Shown here: positions 53,793 to 63,228 of the stretch, piece by piece | Layout of the letters: every line of letters begins with the position of its first letter | Position numbering within the stretch: position 1 is the first letter of the stretch | From: Bacteroidota bacterium | Lineage (GTDB): Bacteria; Bacteroidota; Bacteroidia; UKL13-3 | Length of the DNA: 64,000 nucleotides | Direction: 5' to 3' | Assembly: GCA_013298895.1 (NCBI GenBank) | Contig: JAAFJM010000017.1 | Coordinates: 1-64,000 of the forward strand | Position numbers and translations under genes: made by a program | The notes under the pieces: generated by a model | Database searches by the model: none | What the model saw: the letters and a program-made list of their open reading frames with translations, nothing else | What the model was told of the DNA's origin: nothing

Positions 53793-54450
53793 AAACATAA
53801 ACGCTGAATCAATTGGTGATGACCACATAGGATTTTCGCTAGAGACACCATTAAGAGAAGACGCATTTAAATTGGATGATGATTTAAAGATAGAGCTAAT
53901 AAGTAAACACTTTAAAGAAATAATGCAAATATTAGGATTAGACTTAAGCGATGATAGTTTAAGCGGCACTCCTAATAGAGTTGCAAAAATGTATGTAAAG
54001 GAAATTTTTAGTGGCCTTAACCCTAAAAATAAACCAGAAGTAAAACTTTTTGAGAACAGATATAACTATAAAAATATTTTACTTGAAAAAAATATTTCAT
54101 TTCATAGTGTATGTGAACATCATTTTGTTCCTATTATTGGTAAAGCACACGTTGCTTACATTCCAAATGGAAAGGTTGTTGGATTATCTAAATTAAATCG
54201 CATGGTAAGATACTTTGCACAGCGACCTCAAGTTCAAGAACGCATGACAATTCAAATTGTAAACATGTTGAAAGCTGAATTGAATACCGATGATGTTGCG
54301 GTAATTATTGAAGCGGATCACATGTGCGTAGCCATGCGAGGGGTTCAAGATGTTCATAGTAGCACCGTTACTAGTGAGTATTCAGGAAAGTTTCTAGACA
54401 CTAAAACACGCGAAGAATTGATAAAATACATTACACTGGACAGTAAATAA
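53782..54450 (+). CDS. folE: GTP cyclohydrolase I
   Basis: FolE converts GTP to dihydroneopterin triphosphate, the first step of folate, queuosine and biopterin synthesis. The track starts at 53752. The ATG at 53782 (METKNINAES) overlaps the previous gene by only 11 nt and is the more usual start, giving 222 residues. Zinc ligands are in VCEHHFVPIIG (Cys111, His114) and HMCVAMRGVQ. GLSKLNRMVRYFAQRPQVQERMT is the conserved core, and SEYSGKF closes it. All catalytic residues are kept. A strong terminator follows. Confidence 0.95.
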   Translation: METKNINAESIGDDHIGFSLETPLREDAFKLDDDLKIELISKHFKEIMQILGLDLSDDSLSGTPNRVAKMYVKEIFSGLNPKNKPEVKLFENRYNYKNILLEKNISFHSVCEHHFVPIIGKAHVAYIPNGKVVGLSKLNRMVRYFAQRPQVQERMTIQIVNMLKAELNTDDVAVIIEADHMCVAMRGVQDVHSSTVTSEYSGKFLDTKTREELIKYITLDSK

Positions 54451-54460
54451 TCGGTTCACC

Positions 54461-54494
54461 AAAAAGCTCAATAATTAAATTTATTGAGCTTTTT
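54461..54494 (+). terminator. terminator of the queD-folE operon
   Basis: A perfect 14-bp stem, aaaaagctcaataa / ttattgagcttttt, with a 6-nt loop and a T tract, starts 11 bp after the folE stop codon. Confidence 0.85.
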
Positions 54495-54600
54495 TATTTA
54501 ATCAATTTTTACTTGAATAAGTTTAATTTAGCGATTATAAATTATTCGAATAATTTTGATTGGTGTTTTCATTTTCAATATTATTTTTGATTTTTAATAA

Positions 54601-55788
54601 ATGAGTAATTTAAAATTTAAAAAATCTAGAAATATCCTGTTTTTGCTTAATGTATTAAAGTTAGCTTTCACTGCATTTGGTGGACCTCAGGTACATTTAG
54701 TTCAATTTCAAAAATTACTTGTAAATAAAAAAAAATACATAACTCCTGACGATTTAAAAGAACTAAATTCTTTTTGTAGCATGCTTCCTGGTCCTACCTC
54801 TACCCAAACCATTACAGCAATTGGTTTTAAAATTGGTGGACCCACTTTGGCATTTTTTACTTTAGCTATTTGGGTTTTACCTGCTAGTTTAATCATGACT
54901 ATATTGGCTGTTATCATTCATTTTTACAATATTGATAATCCAAAACTCGATTTTTTAAAATACATGCAACCAATGGCTGTTGGATTTATTATTTATGCGG
55001 CTTACCAAATTATTCAGATGTTTATTTCAAAAACGTATCATTGGGTTTTACTAATTATTTCTGCTTCGGTTGCCATCTTGTATCAAACGCCCTATTTATT
55101 TCCAATTCTATTGCTTTTTGGAGGCATAGTTTCAAGTCAGCTAAATAAGGAAAAGATAAACAAAGTAAAACCTATAAAAAATATTAATTGGAGTAACTTT
55201 TTTTTGTTTTTAGCCGTATCAGTTCTTGCCGCATCTCTTGGAGCTATTACACAAAATAAGATAGTTCTATTATTTGAAAATACTTATCGATATGGAAGTA
55301 TTGTATTTGGAGGTGGGCATGTACTCATTCCAATTATGTATAATCAGTTTGTAGAAATAAAACATTACCTAAATCCAAGTGAGTTCTTGGCAGGAGTAGG
55401 TTTAGTGCAAGCAATGCCTGGCCCCGTATTTAGCATTGCTACCTATTGCAATGCCATGGCCTTACAAGAATTTGGAATTGGAGGGCAATTATTAGGGGCA
55501 GTAATTGGTACAATTGCCATCTTTTTACCCGGCACATTTCTTATTTTTTTTATTTACCCAATTTGGAACCAAGTAAAAACATTTACCCCTATAAAAAATG
55601 CAATTGAAGGTATAAATGCTGCCAGTGCAGGCCTGGTTATTGCTTCTGCATATTTATTATTTAAACCAGTTGTTTTAAATCAACCAAATATGATAGTACT
55701 TTTGCTAACTTTATTTTTACTTTTGACAACCAAAGTACCTAGCCCTATCATTGTAATTATTTGTGTATTGGCCAGCTTTATTTACTAA
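54601..55788 (+). CDS. chrA: chromate transporter family protein (long form)
   Basis: The 395-residue membrane protein has two homologous CHR domains. Each starts with an FGG motif: LKLAFTAFGGPQVHLVQFQKLLV near residue 20, and GSIVFGGGHVLIPIMYNQFV near 240. Each carries a PGP signature (SMLPGPTSTQTITAIGF, VQAMPGPVFSIATYCNAMA). About ten hydrophobic segments follow this plan. Members export chromate by an anion exchange, but many have other unknown substrates. It ends just before a secreted-protein gene on the same strand. Confidence 0.92.
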   Translation: MSNLKFKKSRNILFLLNVLKLAFTAFGGPQVHLVQFQKLLVNKKKYITPDDLKELNSFCSMLPGPTSTQTITAIGFKIGGPTLAFFTLAIWVLPASLIMTILAVIIHFYNIDNPKLDFLKYMQPMAVGFIIYAAYQIIQMFISKTYHWVLLIISASVAILYQTPYLFPILLLFGGIVSSQLNKEKINKVKPIKNINWSNFFLFLAVSVLAASLGAITQNKIVLLFENTYRYGSIVFGGGHVLIPIMYNQFVEIKHYLNPSEFLAGVGLVQAMPGPVFSIATYCNAMALQEFGIGGQLLGAVIGTIAIFLPGTFLIFFIYPIWNQVKTFTPIKNAIEGINAASAGLVIASAYLLFKPVVLNQPNMIVLLLTLFLLLTTKVPSPIIVIICVLASFIY

Positions 55789-55792
55789 TTTT

Positions 55793-56428
55793 ATGAAAAA
55801 CCTTTTAAAATATCTTTTCTTGTTTTGTTTTGCATGTAACTACTATTCAGTTCAATGTCAAACAAAAACAGAAGAAAATCAACTAGTACAGCTAAGTGGT
55901 TTTATTGTTAGTTTTGATAGTACGCAAGTATTACCATATGTTACTGTTAGAATTGAAGGTACTAATAGAGGTGTGTACTCTGATATGAGTGGATTTTTTA
56001 GTTTAGTTTGCAAACAAACAGACAAAATAGTATTTACAGCACTAGGTCAAAAAAAATTGTATTATAGCCTTCCTAAAAACGTAGAAGATAATAAATTAAC
56101 TACCATCATCAGGATGGAGGAAGATACTTTCTTTTTGAGAGATGTAGTAGTGCGTCCTTATTCAACACCACAAGAGTTAGACTATTACTTTGCACGCATA
56201 AAAATTCCAAATAGCAATTTATCGCTAGCCTACGAAAACTTAAATAGAGTTCCCTATAGCAGTCTTCAAAAAGGAATCTTGGCTGATGGTGCCGAAAACA
56301 ATAGATGGTACCAACAAGCTCAAGCAGAAAAACTATATTACAACGGACAACCACAACCTATTCCAATAGCGGATGTAGGAACTTGGTATAGATTTTTAAA
56401 TTCATTAGGAAATAAAAAGAAAAAATAA
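55793..56428 (+). CDS. secreted protein with carboxypeptidase-regulatory-like domain
   Basis: The track starts at 55763 inside chrA. The ATG at 55793 gives a normal signal peptide (MKNLLKYLFLFCFACNYYSVQCQ) and is preferred, with 211 residues. The mature part begins with a CarboxypepD_reg-like fold (QLSGFIVSFDSTQVLPYVTVRIEGTNRGVYSDMSGFFSLVCK), common in Bacteroidota outer-membrane proteins. The C-terminal part (LDYYFARIKIPNSNLSLAYENL) is unrecognised. The spacing suggests co-transcription with chrA and possibly purB, 21 bp downstream. Confidence 0.75.
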   Translation: MKNLLKYLFLFCFACNYYSVQCQTKTEENQLVQLSGFIVSFDSTQVLPYVTVRIEGTNRGVYSDMSGFFSLVCKQTDKIVFTALGQKKLYYSLPKNVEDNKLTTIIRMEEDTFFLRDVVVRPYSTPQELDYYFARIKIPNSNLSLAYENLNRVPYSSLQKGILADGAENNRWYQQAQAEKLYYNGQPQPIPIADVGTWYRFLNSLGNKKKK

Positions 56429-56449
56429 CCACATAACTTATCACTAATC

Positions 56450-57787
56450 ATGATTCTTGAAACACTTACAGCTACCTCACCAATTGATGGTAGATACAGA
56501 GCACAAACTGTAGATTTATCCAATTATTTTTCAGAGTATGCTTTAATAAAATACAGGGTTCTTATTGAAATTGAATATTTTATTTTTTTACACAAACAAA
56601 ATTTACCTCAGTTTAGTAATTTTAAAATAAATGAAATAGAATTACGAGAAATTTATACCAATTTTTCTGTTAAGGATGCTGAAATAATTAAAGAAATTGA
56701 AAAAACTACTAATCATGATGTAAAAGCAGTTGAGTATTTTATAAAACAACAATTAGAAAAACTAAATTTACAGGAAACAAGCGAATTTGTACATTTTGGT
56801 TTAACAAGTCAGGATATTAATAATACCGCTATACCTTTAAGTATCAAAAATGCAATTGAAGAAATAATTTTACCAGAAATCAATAATGTTTTTGATAAAT
56901 TAAAAGAGCAGGCAAATAGTTGGGCTGAAATACCAATGCTGGCCAAAACACATGGTCAACCGGCATCTCCAACAAAACTTGGAAAAGAATGGATGGTATT
57001 TTGCAGCCGATTAACAGAGCAATTAAATCATTTAAAACAGATTCCTTTTTCAGCCAAATTTGGTGGAGCTACAGGTAATTTTAATGCACATCATTTAGCT
57101 TATCCTCAAATTAATTGGCATAATTTTGCTAACCAATTTTGTCAAAACTTAGGCTTAAGCCGCTCCTATCCTACTACACAAATTGAACATTACGATAATT
57201 TAGCTGCACTTTTTGACTGTTTGAAACGAATCAATACCATTCTAATTGATTTTACGAGAGATGTTTGGCAATATATTTCAATGGAGTATTTTAAGCAGCA
57301 GTTAAAATCGGGAGAAATAGGAAGCAGTGCCATGCCACATAAGGTTAATCCAATTGATTTTGAAAATGCTGAAGGAAATTTAGGCTTTGCTAATGCTATT
57401 TTTGAGCATTTATCAGCTAAATTACCCGTAAGCAGATTACAACGCGATTTAACCGACAGTACTGTTCTACGTAATGTAGGAGTTCCATTGGCTCATAGTC
57501 TAATTGCATACAAATCAATACTAAAAGGATTAAACAAATTATTATTAAATCCGATTGCAATTGAAAAAGATTTGAATGACAATTGGGCAGTGGTAGCTGA
57601 GGCTATTCAAACGGTATTGCGCAGAGAAGGTTTCCCTAAACCTTATGAAGCATTAAAGGATTTAACTAGGACAAATACTAAAATTGACTCAAATAGCATA
57701 CAGGCGTTTATTAATATGTTAAATGTGAGTAATGATGTAAAAGCAGAATTACTTAATATTACACCATTCAATTACACAGGTGTTTAA
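56450..57787 (+). CDS. purB: adenylosuccinate lyase
   Basis: PurB cleaves adenylosuccinate and SAICAR, releasing fumarate, in purine synthesis. The 445-residue protein has the family start LTATSPIDGRYRAQT, the active-site helix EFVHFGLTSQDINNTA, KTHGQPASPTKLGKEW, and the flexible signature loop IGSSAMPHKVNPIDFENAEG. The sequence is complete and typical of the E. coli-like subgroup. It overlaps the next ORF's upstream start by a few bases, but that gene probably begins at 57798. Confidence 0.97.
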   Translation: MILETLTATSPIDGRYRAQTVDLSNYFSEYALIKYRVLIEIEYFIFLHKQNLPQFSNFKINEIELREIYTNFSVKDAEIIKEIEKTTNHDVKAVEYFIKQQLEKLNLQETSEFVHFGLTSQDINNTAIPLSIKNAIEEIILPEINNVFDKLKEQANSWAEIPMLAKTHGQPASPTKLGKEWMVFCSRLTEQLNHLKQIPFSAKFGGATGNFNAHHLAYPQINWHNFANQFCQNLGLSRSYPTTQIEHYDNLAALFDCLKRINTILIDFTRDVWQYISMEYFKQQLKSGEIGSSAMPHKVNPIDFENAEGNLGFANAIFEHLSAKLPVSRLQRDLTDSTVLRNVGVPLAHSLIAYKSILKGLNKLLLNPIAIEKDLNDNWAVVAEAIQTVLRREGFPKPYEALKDLTRTNTKIDSNSIQAFINMLNVSNDVKAELLNITPFNYTGV

Positions 57788-57797
57788 TATCACAATT

Positions 57798-58349
57798 ATG
57801 AAAAATTTTATTCCATTTATAATTATTTTAGTGATTGCACTAAGTTATTCGTGCAAACCTAATGAACAACCAGCTTATGGTAAGAAAGATACTGTTGAGT
57901 GGAAGCCCAATATTAAAGTGCTAACCTATGATCCAAAAACACCTCACTTAGACTTTTTAGCTGAAAACAATGAATTACCCAATGCTTATCAAAATAAATC
58001 GCAATTATTTATTGATAGTACTTTATGTATGAGTTGGAGTGCTGCTGGATTTAAAAATGGTAACTCAGCAATCAAATTTTTTCAAAACCTACAACTTCAT
58101 ATAAAATATGATGAAAAGGAACAAATTGCAAAACTAATTTTATTTCCATTGAGAGATAAAACAACTAAAAAGGAGTTTTTAGCAAATTATTTTAAAATAT
58201 TTACTCCTGAATATAAACGTGAATTATTAGAACAAAATCCTTTTGAGTTATTTAGAAACAAAAATGGATGTATGGCTGGTAATGATGGTCAATTATGGTT
58301 CCGACCTAATGGTAGAAGTTTTATTATTTTTGAACTGAATTACTATTAA
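57798..58349 (+). CDS. hypothetical lipoprotein after purB
   Basis: The track start at 57780 overlaps purB. The ATG at 57798 begins a proper lipoprotein signal (MKNFIPFIIILVIALSYSCKP) with the acylated Cys at position 19, giving 183 residues. The mature part has no recognised family and reads CMSWSAAGFKNGNSAIKFFQNLQLHIKYDEKEQIAKLILFPLRDK. It lies 10 bp after purB and is probably on the same transcript, with a strong terminator right behind it. Confidence 0.7.
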   Translation: MKNFIPFIIILVIALSYSCKPNEQPAYGKKDTVEWKPNIKVLTYDPKTPHLDFLAENNELPNAYQNKSQLFIDSTLCMSWSAAGFKNGNSAIKFFQNLQLHIKYDEKEQIAKLILFPLRDKTTKKEFLANYFKIFTPEYKRELLEQNPFELFRNKNGCMAGNDGQLWFRPNGRSFIIFELNYY

Positions 58350-58350
58350 A

Positions 58351-58385
58351 AAAAAGCCTTCATTTAAAACAAATGAAGGCTTTTT
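58351..58385. terminator. bidirectional terminator
   Basis: A perfect 15-bp stem, aaaaagccttcattt / aaatgaaggcttttt, with a 5-nt loop is flanked by A and T runs. It lies between the convergent lipoprotein and glycosylphosphotransferase genes. Confidence 0.9.
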
Positions 58386-59810
58386 TTATTTTCCTCTACC
58401 TTGAATAATTATTAATATAGTGTAGATTAATATTCTAAAATCTATAGCAATGGAGCGGTTTTCAATATACAGAATATCAAACTGTAGTCTTTCCACCATT
58501 TCATCAATATTTTCGGCATAACCATATTTAACCATACCCCAGCTAGTAATACCCGGCTTTACTCGTTGCAAATGTTTATAATGTGGTGCAATTTTAACTA
58601 TTTGATCAATAAAAAACTTACGCTCAGGCCTTGGTCCTACCAAACTCATTTCACCTATTAAAACATTATAAAATTGTGGTATCTCATCAAACCTATATTT
58701 ACGAATGAATACGCCAAAAGGTGTCCTTCTGCTATCGTTTGTGCTTGATAGAGCTGGTCCCTCCTGCTCGGCATTAATATACATACTTCTAAATTTAAGT
58801 ATGTAAAATGGTTTGCCTTTATAACCAATTCTTATTTGTTTAAATAAAATACTTCCTGGACTACTAAATTTAACCCCTAAAGCAACTAATAAAAAAATTG
58901 GGGATAGTACTATTAATACAAACGCTGAAATAACAATATCAAGTGTACGTTTTATAAATTTTTGCCATTGAGGCATTACATCTTGGTTGATTTCGATTAA
59001 TGCAGTACCAACAACGTTTTCTAACTTTACAGATCCACTTCTTAAATCATAGGTGTCGGGTATTATTCTAAGTATTACATTTTCATCTTCCAATAAATCT
59101 GTAATAAAATTAAGTTCTTTATGGTTATTGCTTTCAATACCAATTATTATTTCTTCTATTTCATATTGCTTAATAATTTGAGGTAAATCGGTATAATGTC
59201 CTAGCAACAATAAATTATTACTTAGTTTATGTTCATCGAAATTGGTGTTTTCTACGCTCACATAACCTTTAATTAAAAACCCTTGGGCATTTGTTGGTGC
59301 ATTAAGTTCATTTACCAAAAGTAATGTTCGCTCATTATTTCCAATTACTAATGTATTAAATCCTAAAATGCGCTTTCTAAGCCTTTTAATAATAAAGGTA
59401 GCAAATAACAAACGTTCAAAAACTGTAAAACCAAAATGCAAAATGAATAACGCAATTGTAGTTCTGTAATAGGCTTGGTAATTACCAACTGCATCATCAA
59501 GTAATAATGTAAAAAACAATAAAACAACTCCAATAATGGTAACACTAAAAGTTTTTGATACCTCCTTAATTCTAGATTTACGCCAAATTTCTTTATAGTT
59601 ACCTGCTAGAAAATAAAGTATTATCCAAAATAGAGGAATATACAACAAGCCAAGGTAAAAATTCTTATCTAAAACAATATCAATTTTACCATAAATATCG
59701 GTTTCAATAAACATTTTTCTGTAAGCAAAAAACATTGACCAAGCTAACGCAGCTGCAATTGCATCAAACAAAACCAATAGGACTATATGTAAATTTCGTT
59801 TACGTATCAA
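58386..59810 (-). CDS. polyprenyl glycosylphosphotransferase (WcaJ/WbaP-like), first step of polysaccharide synthesis
   Basis: The 474-residue membrane enzyme moves a sugar phosphate onto undecaprenyl phosphate to start exopolysaccharide or O-antigen units. Four N-terminal membrane helices and a CoA-binding-like domain (FNTLVIGNNERTLLLVNEL) precede the catalytic bacterial sugar transferase domain (about 280-474). That domain contains KRTLDIVISAFVLIVLSPIFLLVAL, FKQIRIGYKGKPFYILKFRSM, RRTPFGVFIRKYRFDEIPQFYNVLIGEMSLVGPRPE and RVKPGITSWGMVKYGY. The upstream lipoprotein gene overlaps its start by 4 nt. Confidence 0.95.
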   Translation of the reverse strand: MIRKRNLHIVLLVLFDAIAAALAWSMFFAYRKMFIETDIYGKIDIVLDKNFYLGLLYIPLFWIILYFLAGNYKEIWRKSRIKEVSKTFSVTIIGVVLLFFTLLLDDAVGNYQAYYRTTIALFILHFGFTVFERLLFATFIIKRLRKRILGFNTLVIGNNERTLLLVNELNAPTNAQGFLIKGYVSVENTNFDEHKLSNNLLLLGHYTDLPQIIKQYEIEEIIIGIESNNHKELNFITDLLEDENVILRIIPDTYDLRSGSVKLENVVGTALIEINQDVMPQWQKFIKRTLDIVISAFVLIVLSPIFLLVALGVKFSSPGSILFKQIRIGYKGKPFYILKFRSMYINAEQEGPALSSTNDSRRTPFGVFIRKYRFDEIPQFYNVLIGEMSLVGPRPERKFFIDQIVKIAPHYKHLQRVKPGITSWGMVKYGYAENIDEMVERLQFDILYIENRSIAIDFRILIYTILIIIQGRGK

Positions 59811-60691
59811 AAGTGAATGAGTTTAATATTATCTAAAAACAAATTTGTATTATCCATAAGCGGATTACCAGATTTTTTTACTCTAAAAAAAATTTGAAAT
59901 TTAGTATTTGTTCCATTTTGAGCTATTTCAGAACTAACTTCAGTAGCTAAATCTAAATAAACTTTTTTCCATAATCCATTTGTTGAATTTGCAGAGAGCA
60001 CACTGTAAGTTGAGTTATCCTTTCCGTTTGCATAAATTACATTCAAGCCAATATCAAAAACATCGTTACATCTATAATCTACTTCCAAATAGTTTGCAAC
60101 TCCATTTGACGGCAAATTACTTAACTCTTTTGATACATAAAATAATTCATAGGTAGAATCCGACAAGACCAACTTACATGAATTATTGTTTAGTTTCCAT
60201 GCATCAGAGTTGCTTACATTAATTATGGTATCACCCTTTTTAGGATTTTTAATTGAAAAGAAATTAACTAAACCATCGAAATCTTGAATTAACGAAAATT
60301 TGCAATTATCTATGTATGTTACATGTGGAGTAATGGTATCACTTCTTAAATCAGAAAAAGGAAGAATGGTGTCAAAACTGGTAAATAATGGATAGTTTAA
60401 TCGTTGATCATCTTGACCTGAGCGTCTAACTCCTGCTCTTAACTCAATATTTTGTTTTGCCTTATCAATAATTGGAATGTATGTTGGCAATCCAAAAGAG
60501 CCTTTGAATTCACCATTTTGAAACAACCAAACATCTTGAATATCTTGGCTAGTATCACCTTGTGTAGCAAGATTTGTTACTAATTTCATTTTCTTTACAA
60601 AAACATACGAAGGTATGATTGCTTTTTCTACCGAGCAGGCAACTATAAAAAGCAAAAGAAATAAATAGCCGTTTCTTTTATGTGTTAGCAT
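59807..60691 (-). CDS. lipoprotein coupled to the glycosylphosphotransferase gene
   Basis: The 294-residue product has a lipobox at LLFIVACSVEK (Cys19). The body is beta-rich, LWKKVYLDLATEVSSEIAQNGTNTKFQIFFRVKKSGNPLMDNTNLFLDNIKLIHF, which recalls carbohydrate-binding-like jelly rolls. No family is named with certainty. The stop codon overlaps the next start by 4 nt, so expression is coupled, which suggests a role in envelope polysaccharide handling. Confidence 0.65.
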   Translation of the reverse strand: MLTHKRNGYLFLLLFIVACSVEKAIIPSYVFVKKMKLVTNLATQGDTSQDIQDVWLFQNGEFKGSFGLPTYIPIIDKAKQNIELRAGVRRSGQDDQRLNYPLFTSFDTILPFSDLRSDTITPHVTYIDNCKFSLIQDFDGLVNFFSIKNPKKGDTIINVSNSDAWKLNNNSCKLVLSDSTYELFYVSKELSNLPSNGVANYLEVDYRCNDVFDIGLNVIYANGKDNSTYSVLSANSTNGLWKKVYLDLATEVSSEIAQNGTNTKFQIFFRVKKSGNPLMDNTNLFLDNIKLIHF

Positions 60692-60761
60692 ACATTGGCA
60701 AATGTACTATAAAAGCTCAAAAAGTCTAATGATTACGCGAATATTACGATTAATTTATTAA

Positions 60762-61697
60762 TTATCGCCTATGCTTCTGTAAGTCTTCAATTATCCTATG
60801 TGCCACTTCTATTGCTTGATAATTATCGTAATATGTTCTTAGTCTTAACGATTGATGCGTAATATTTTGAGCAAAATGTTCCAACTCACGTTTTATCATT
60901 TCTGTGGTATTTTTTCCAGTGTTACGTAAAATTTGTTCTTCTTGAACTTCATTTATTTCTTCACTAGAATTTAATAAAGATATCCGAAAGTTAGTTAAGT
61001 CAAAACTATAAGTTTTATTTTTTTGGAAAAACTTAATTTTATTTCGCTGTTCCGATTTAAAACTCCCTCCTACCATATTATAAACGCATCCATTATCAAA
61101 CTCTAGACGAACATTAATAAAATCAATGGTATCGCTATGCATGCATGCACCAGTGGTTCTTATTTTTAACACATTAGCTTTTACTATATTTAATACCAAT
61201 TCCAACTCGTTCAGTAATAAATCAAACACTAAATTGTCAGGTGCTAAATTTATAATATGAGGATCAAACTTTGATGATTCAATGTACAGAGGATTATTTA
61301 AAAGCTTTTTCAATAATTGAAAATTAGGATGAAAACGCTCATATCTACTCACGTGTAGTTGAATATTTGCTTCAAAAGCCAAATTGGCTAATTCTTTGGC
61401 CTCGTCTAAATTTTCACTCAAAACCTTATCAATAAAAACATGCCTACAATTTTCTATAGCTTTTAAGGCATATTTATAATGAGTACCTACTGGAGACAAT
61501 ATATCTATAGCTTGTGTATTAGCTAATAAATCAGAATATGAATCGAATTTTTTTAGTCCAAAAGTTTTGCTAATCAACTCACTGCTTTGTTCATCATGAT
61601 CATAAAAACCAACCAATCGAAAATCTTTTATTTCTAAAATCTTTTCAATATGCCTTTTACTCAATTCATTAGCACCAGCTATACCAATTTGAATCAT
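60762..61697 (-). CDS. Gfo/Idh/MocA family oxidoreductase
   Basis: The 311-residue NAD(P)-dependent enzyme has the N-terminal Rossmann motif IQIGIAGANELSKRHIEKI, then LVGFYDHDEQSSE and DILSPVGTHYKYALKAIENCRHVFIDKVLSENLDEAKELA. The lysine in FIDKVLS sits where the family has its EKP lysine. The C-terminal domain is shorter than in many members, and the substrate is unknown. It is near polysaccharide genes, where such enzymes often modify nucleotide sugars, but the spacing of 70 bp does not prove an operon. Confidence 0.88.
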   Translation of the reverse strand: MIQIGIAGANELSKRHIEKILEIKDFRLVGFYDHDEQSSELISKTFGLKKFDSYSDLLANTQAIDILSPVGTHYKYALKAIENCRHVFIDKVLSENLDEAKELANLAFEANIQLHVSRYERFHPNFQLLKKLLNNPLYIESSKFDPHIINLAPDNLVFDLLLNELELVLNIVKANVLKIRTTGACMHSDTIDFINVRLEFDNGCVYNMVGGSFKSEQRNKIKFFQKNKTYSFDLTNFRISLLNSSEEINEVQEEQILRNTGKNTTEMIKRELEHFAQNITHQSLRLRTYYDNYQAIEVAHRIIEDLQKHRR

Positions 61698-61941
61698 TTA
61701 GTTTTATGGTTTAACATTTTACATATAATATCAATAACAAAACTAAGCACTAATGCTATTCAAATAACATTTTAAGCCACTAAACTGTAAACAGCGACAT
61801 TCCTTTTAGTATATAAAATGTACACTTTAACTAAATTCAATTAAAAATGTATAGTTGTTTAAAATATTCACATGTAAAATGTTTCTATTTAAAATTAAGT
61901 AAATTAGTTTAAGATTAGCTTCCTTAATTTGCAAAACAATA

Positions 61942-62586
61942 ATGGAAGACACTTTTAAAGATAGAGGCGCAAGAAAGCGACTAGTTGAAGAATTAAAAAC
62001 CAAAGGAATAGTTGATGAAAGAGTGCTTTCAGCCATGCTAAAAATTCCTCGTCATTATTTCATTCAACCAGAATTTAGAACACATGCTTACCAAGATAAA
62101 GCCTTTAAAATAGATGCCGGCCAAACAATCAGTCAGCCATATACTGTAGCCTACCAAACCCAACTTTTACAAATAGAAAAAGGTGACAAGGTATTAGAAG
62201 TTGGTACAGGTTCTGCGTATCAATCAATTATTTTACTTGAATTAGGTGTGGAGCTTTATACCATTGAAAGGCAGTCTGCTTTGTTCAATAAGGCCCACGC
62301 CCGCATTGCAAAATTTGGTTATAAAGCAACATGCATATTAGGTGACGGAAGTAAAGGATATGAAAGTGCAGCCCCTTATGATAAAATTATTGTTACAGCA
62401 GGGGCTCCTGTTTTGCCAGTAGCGCTTATCAAACAATTAAAAATAGGGGGAATTTTAATCATTCCTATTGGAGACAATCAAACACAAAAAATGCATAGCA
62501 TAATAAAAACATCAGCTACAACTTTTGAAGAGATAACGCTCGAAAATTTTAGATTTGTTCCATTAATAGGAGAACAAGCATGGTAA
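61942..62586 (+). CDS. pcm: protein-L-isoaspartate O-methyltransferase
   Basis: Pcm repairs damaged aspartyl residues by methylating isoaspartate using AdoMet. The 214-residue protein has RVLSAMLKIPRHYFIQPEF, the conserved QTISQPYTVAYQTQLLQ, the AdoMet motif VLEVGTGSAYQSIIL and the post-motif YDKIIVTAGAPVLPVALIKQLKIGGILIIPIG. All are typical and complete. It converges with an NlpC/P60 gene 4 bp downstream. Confidence 0.96.
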   Translation: MEDTFKDRGARKRLVEELKTKGIVDERVLSAMLKIPRHYFIQPEFRTHAYQDKAFKIDAGQTISQPYTVAYQTQLLQIEKGDKVLEVGTGSAYQSIILLELGVELYTIERQSALFNKAHARIAKFGYKATCILGDGSKGYESAAPYDKIIVTAGAPVLPVALIKQLKIGGILIIPIGDNQTQKMHSIIKTSATTFEEITLENFRFVPLIGEQAW

Positions 62587-62590
62587 TAGT

Positions 62591-63163
62591 TTACTGTTCC
62601 CACTGCCTAACACGCATTACTTTTACAAAACGTTTTTTATAATAATCACTTGAAAGCCAATCCTCTCTAACACCATCACTTACCGATGAATGAATAAACT
62701 TAATTGGTTGACCTCTTTCAGAAACTACAATACCCACGTGGCCAATTCTGCGACCTCTCCTACTGCGCCCTTTAAAAAAAATTAAATCACCTTTTTGAAT
62801 ATTTTTACTATTTACCTCGATGCCAATTAACGCTTGTCCGGCACTGGTGTGAGGCAACCTAATCCCATATTTTGCAAAAACCATCATGGTGTATCCACTA
62901 CAATCATAACCTCTATTGCTAGTTCCGCCACGTCTGTAATGAAGGCCTATATATTTTTTACCAAAATTAATCATGGAATCAGCTACAAAATTTTTAGGTT
63001 TGAGTCCCCAAACTGTAACTTTTTGCGCTAAAGAATCGTTTAGAGTAGCTGATAACGAATCAACTTTACCCTTATTTATTGACTGAGATGAAGAATCTAA
63101 ACAACACAATATCAAAAAGATACATACACCGAATATTGATATTGAAGTCCAAATTTTGCTCAT
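62591..63163 (-). CDS. C40 family peptidase (NlpC/P60), cell wall hydrolase
   Basis: The 190-residue product has an N-terminal membrane or signal segment (SISIFGVCIFLILCCLDSSSQS), possibly a lipobox. The NlpC/P60 domain follows: YIGLHYRRGGTSNRGYDCSGYTMMVFAKYG supplies the nucleophile Cys, and RRIGHVGIVVS and IKFIHSSVSDG supply the His and polar residues. The family cleaves D-Glu-diaminopimelate bonds in peptidoglycan stem peptides. It is monocistronic and divergent from the BamD-like gene. Confidence 0.92.
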   Translation of the reverse strand: MSKIWTSISIFGVCIFLILCCLDSSSQSINKGKVDSLSATLNDSLAQKVTVWGLKPKNFVADSMINFGKKYIGLHYRRGGTSNRGYDCSGYTMMVFAKYGIRLPHTSAGQALIGIEVNSKNIQKGDLIFFKGRSRRGRRIGHVGIVVSERGQPIKFIHSSVSDGVREDWLSSDYYKKRFVKVMRVRQWEQ

Positions 63164-63207
63164 TTCTAATTAACGAAAATAAGTTTTCTATTTTAAATCA
63201 AAAAACA

Positions 63208-63215
63208 TACTTTCG
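63208..63215 (+). promoter_or_regulatory. -7-like promoter element for the BamD-like gene
   Basis: TACTTTCG, one base off TAnnTTTG, lies 13 nt upstream of the ATG at 63229, with tttctatttt at about the -33 distance. Confidence 0.35.
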
Positions 63216-63228
63216 CAGTTCTGTAAAA

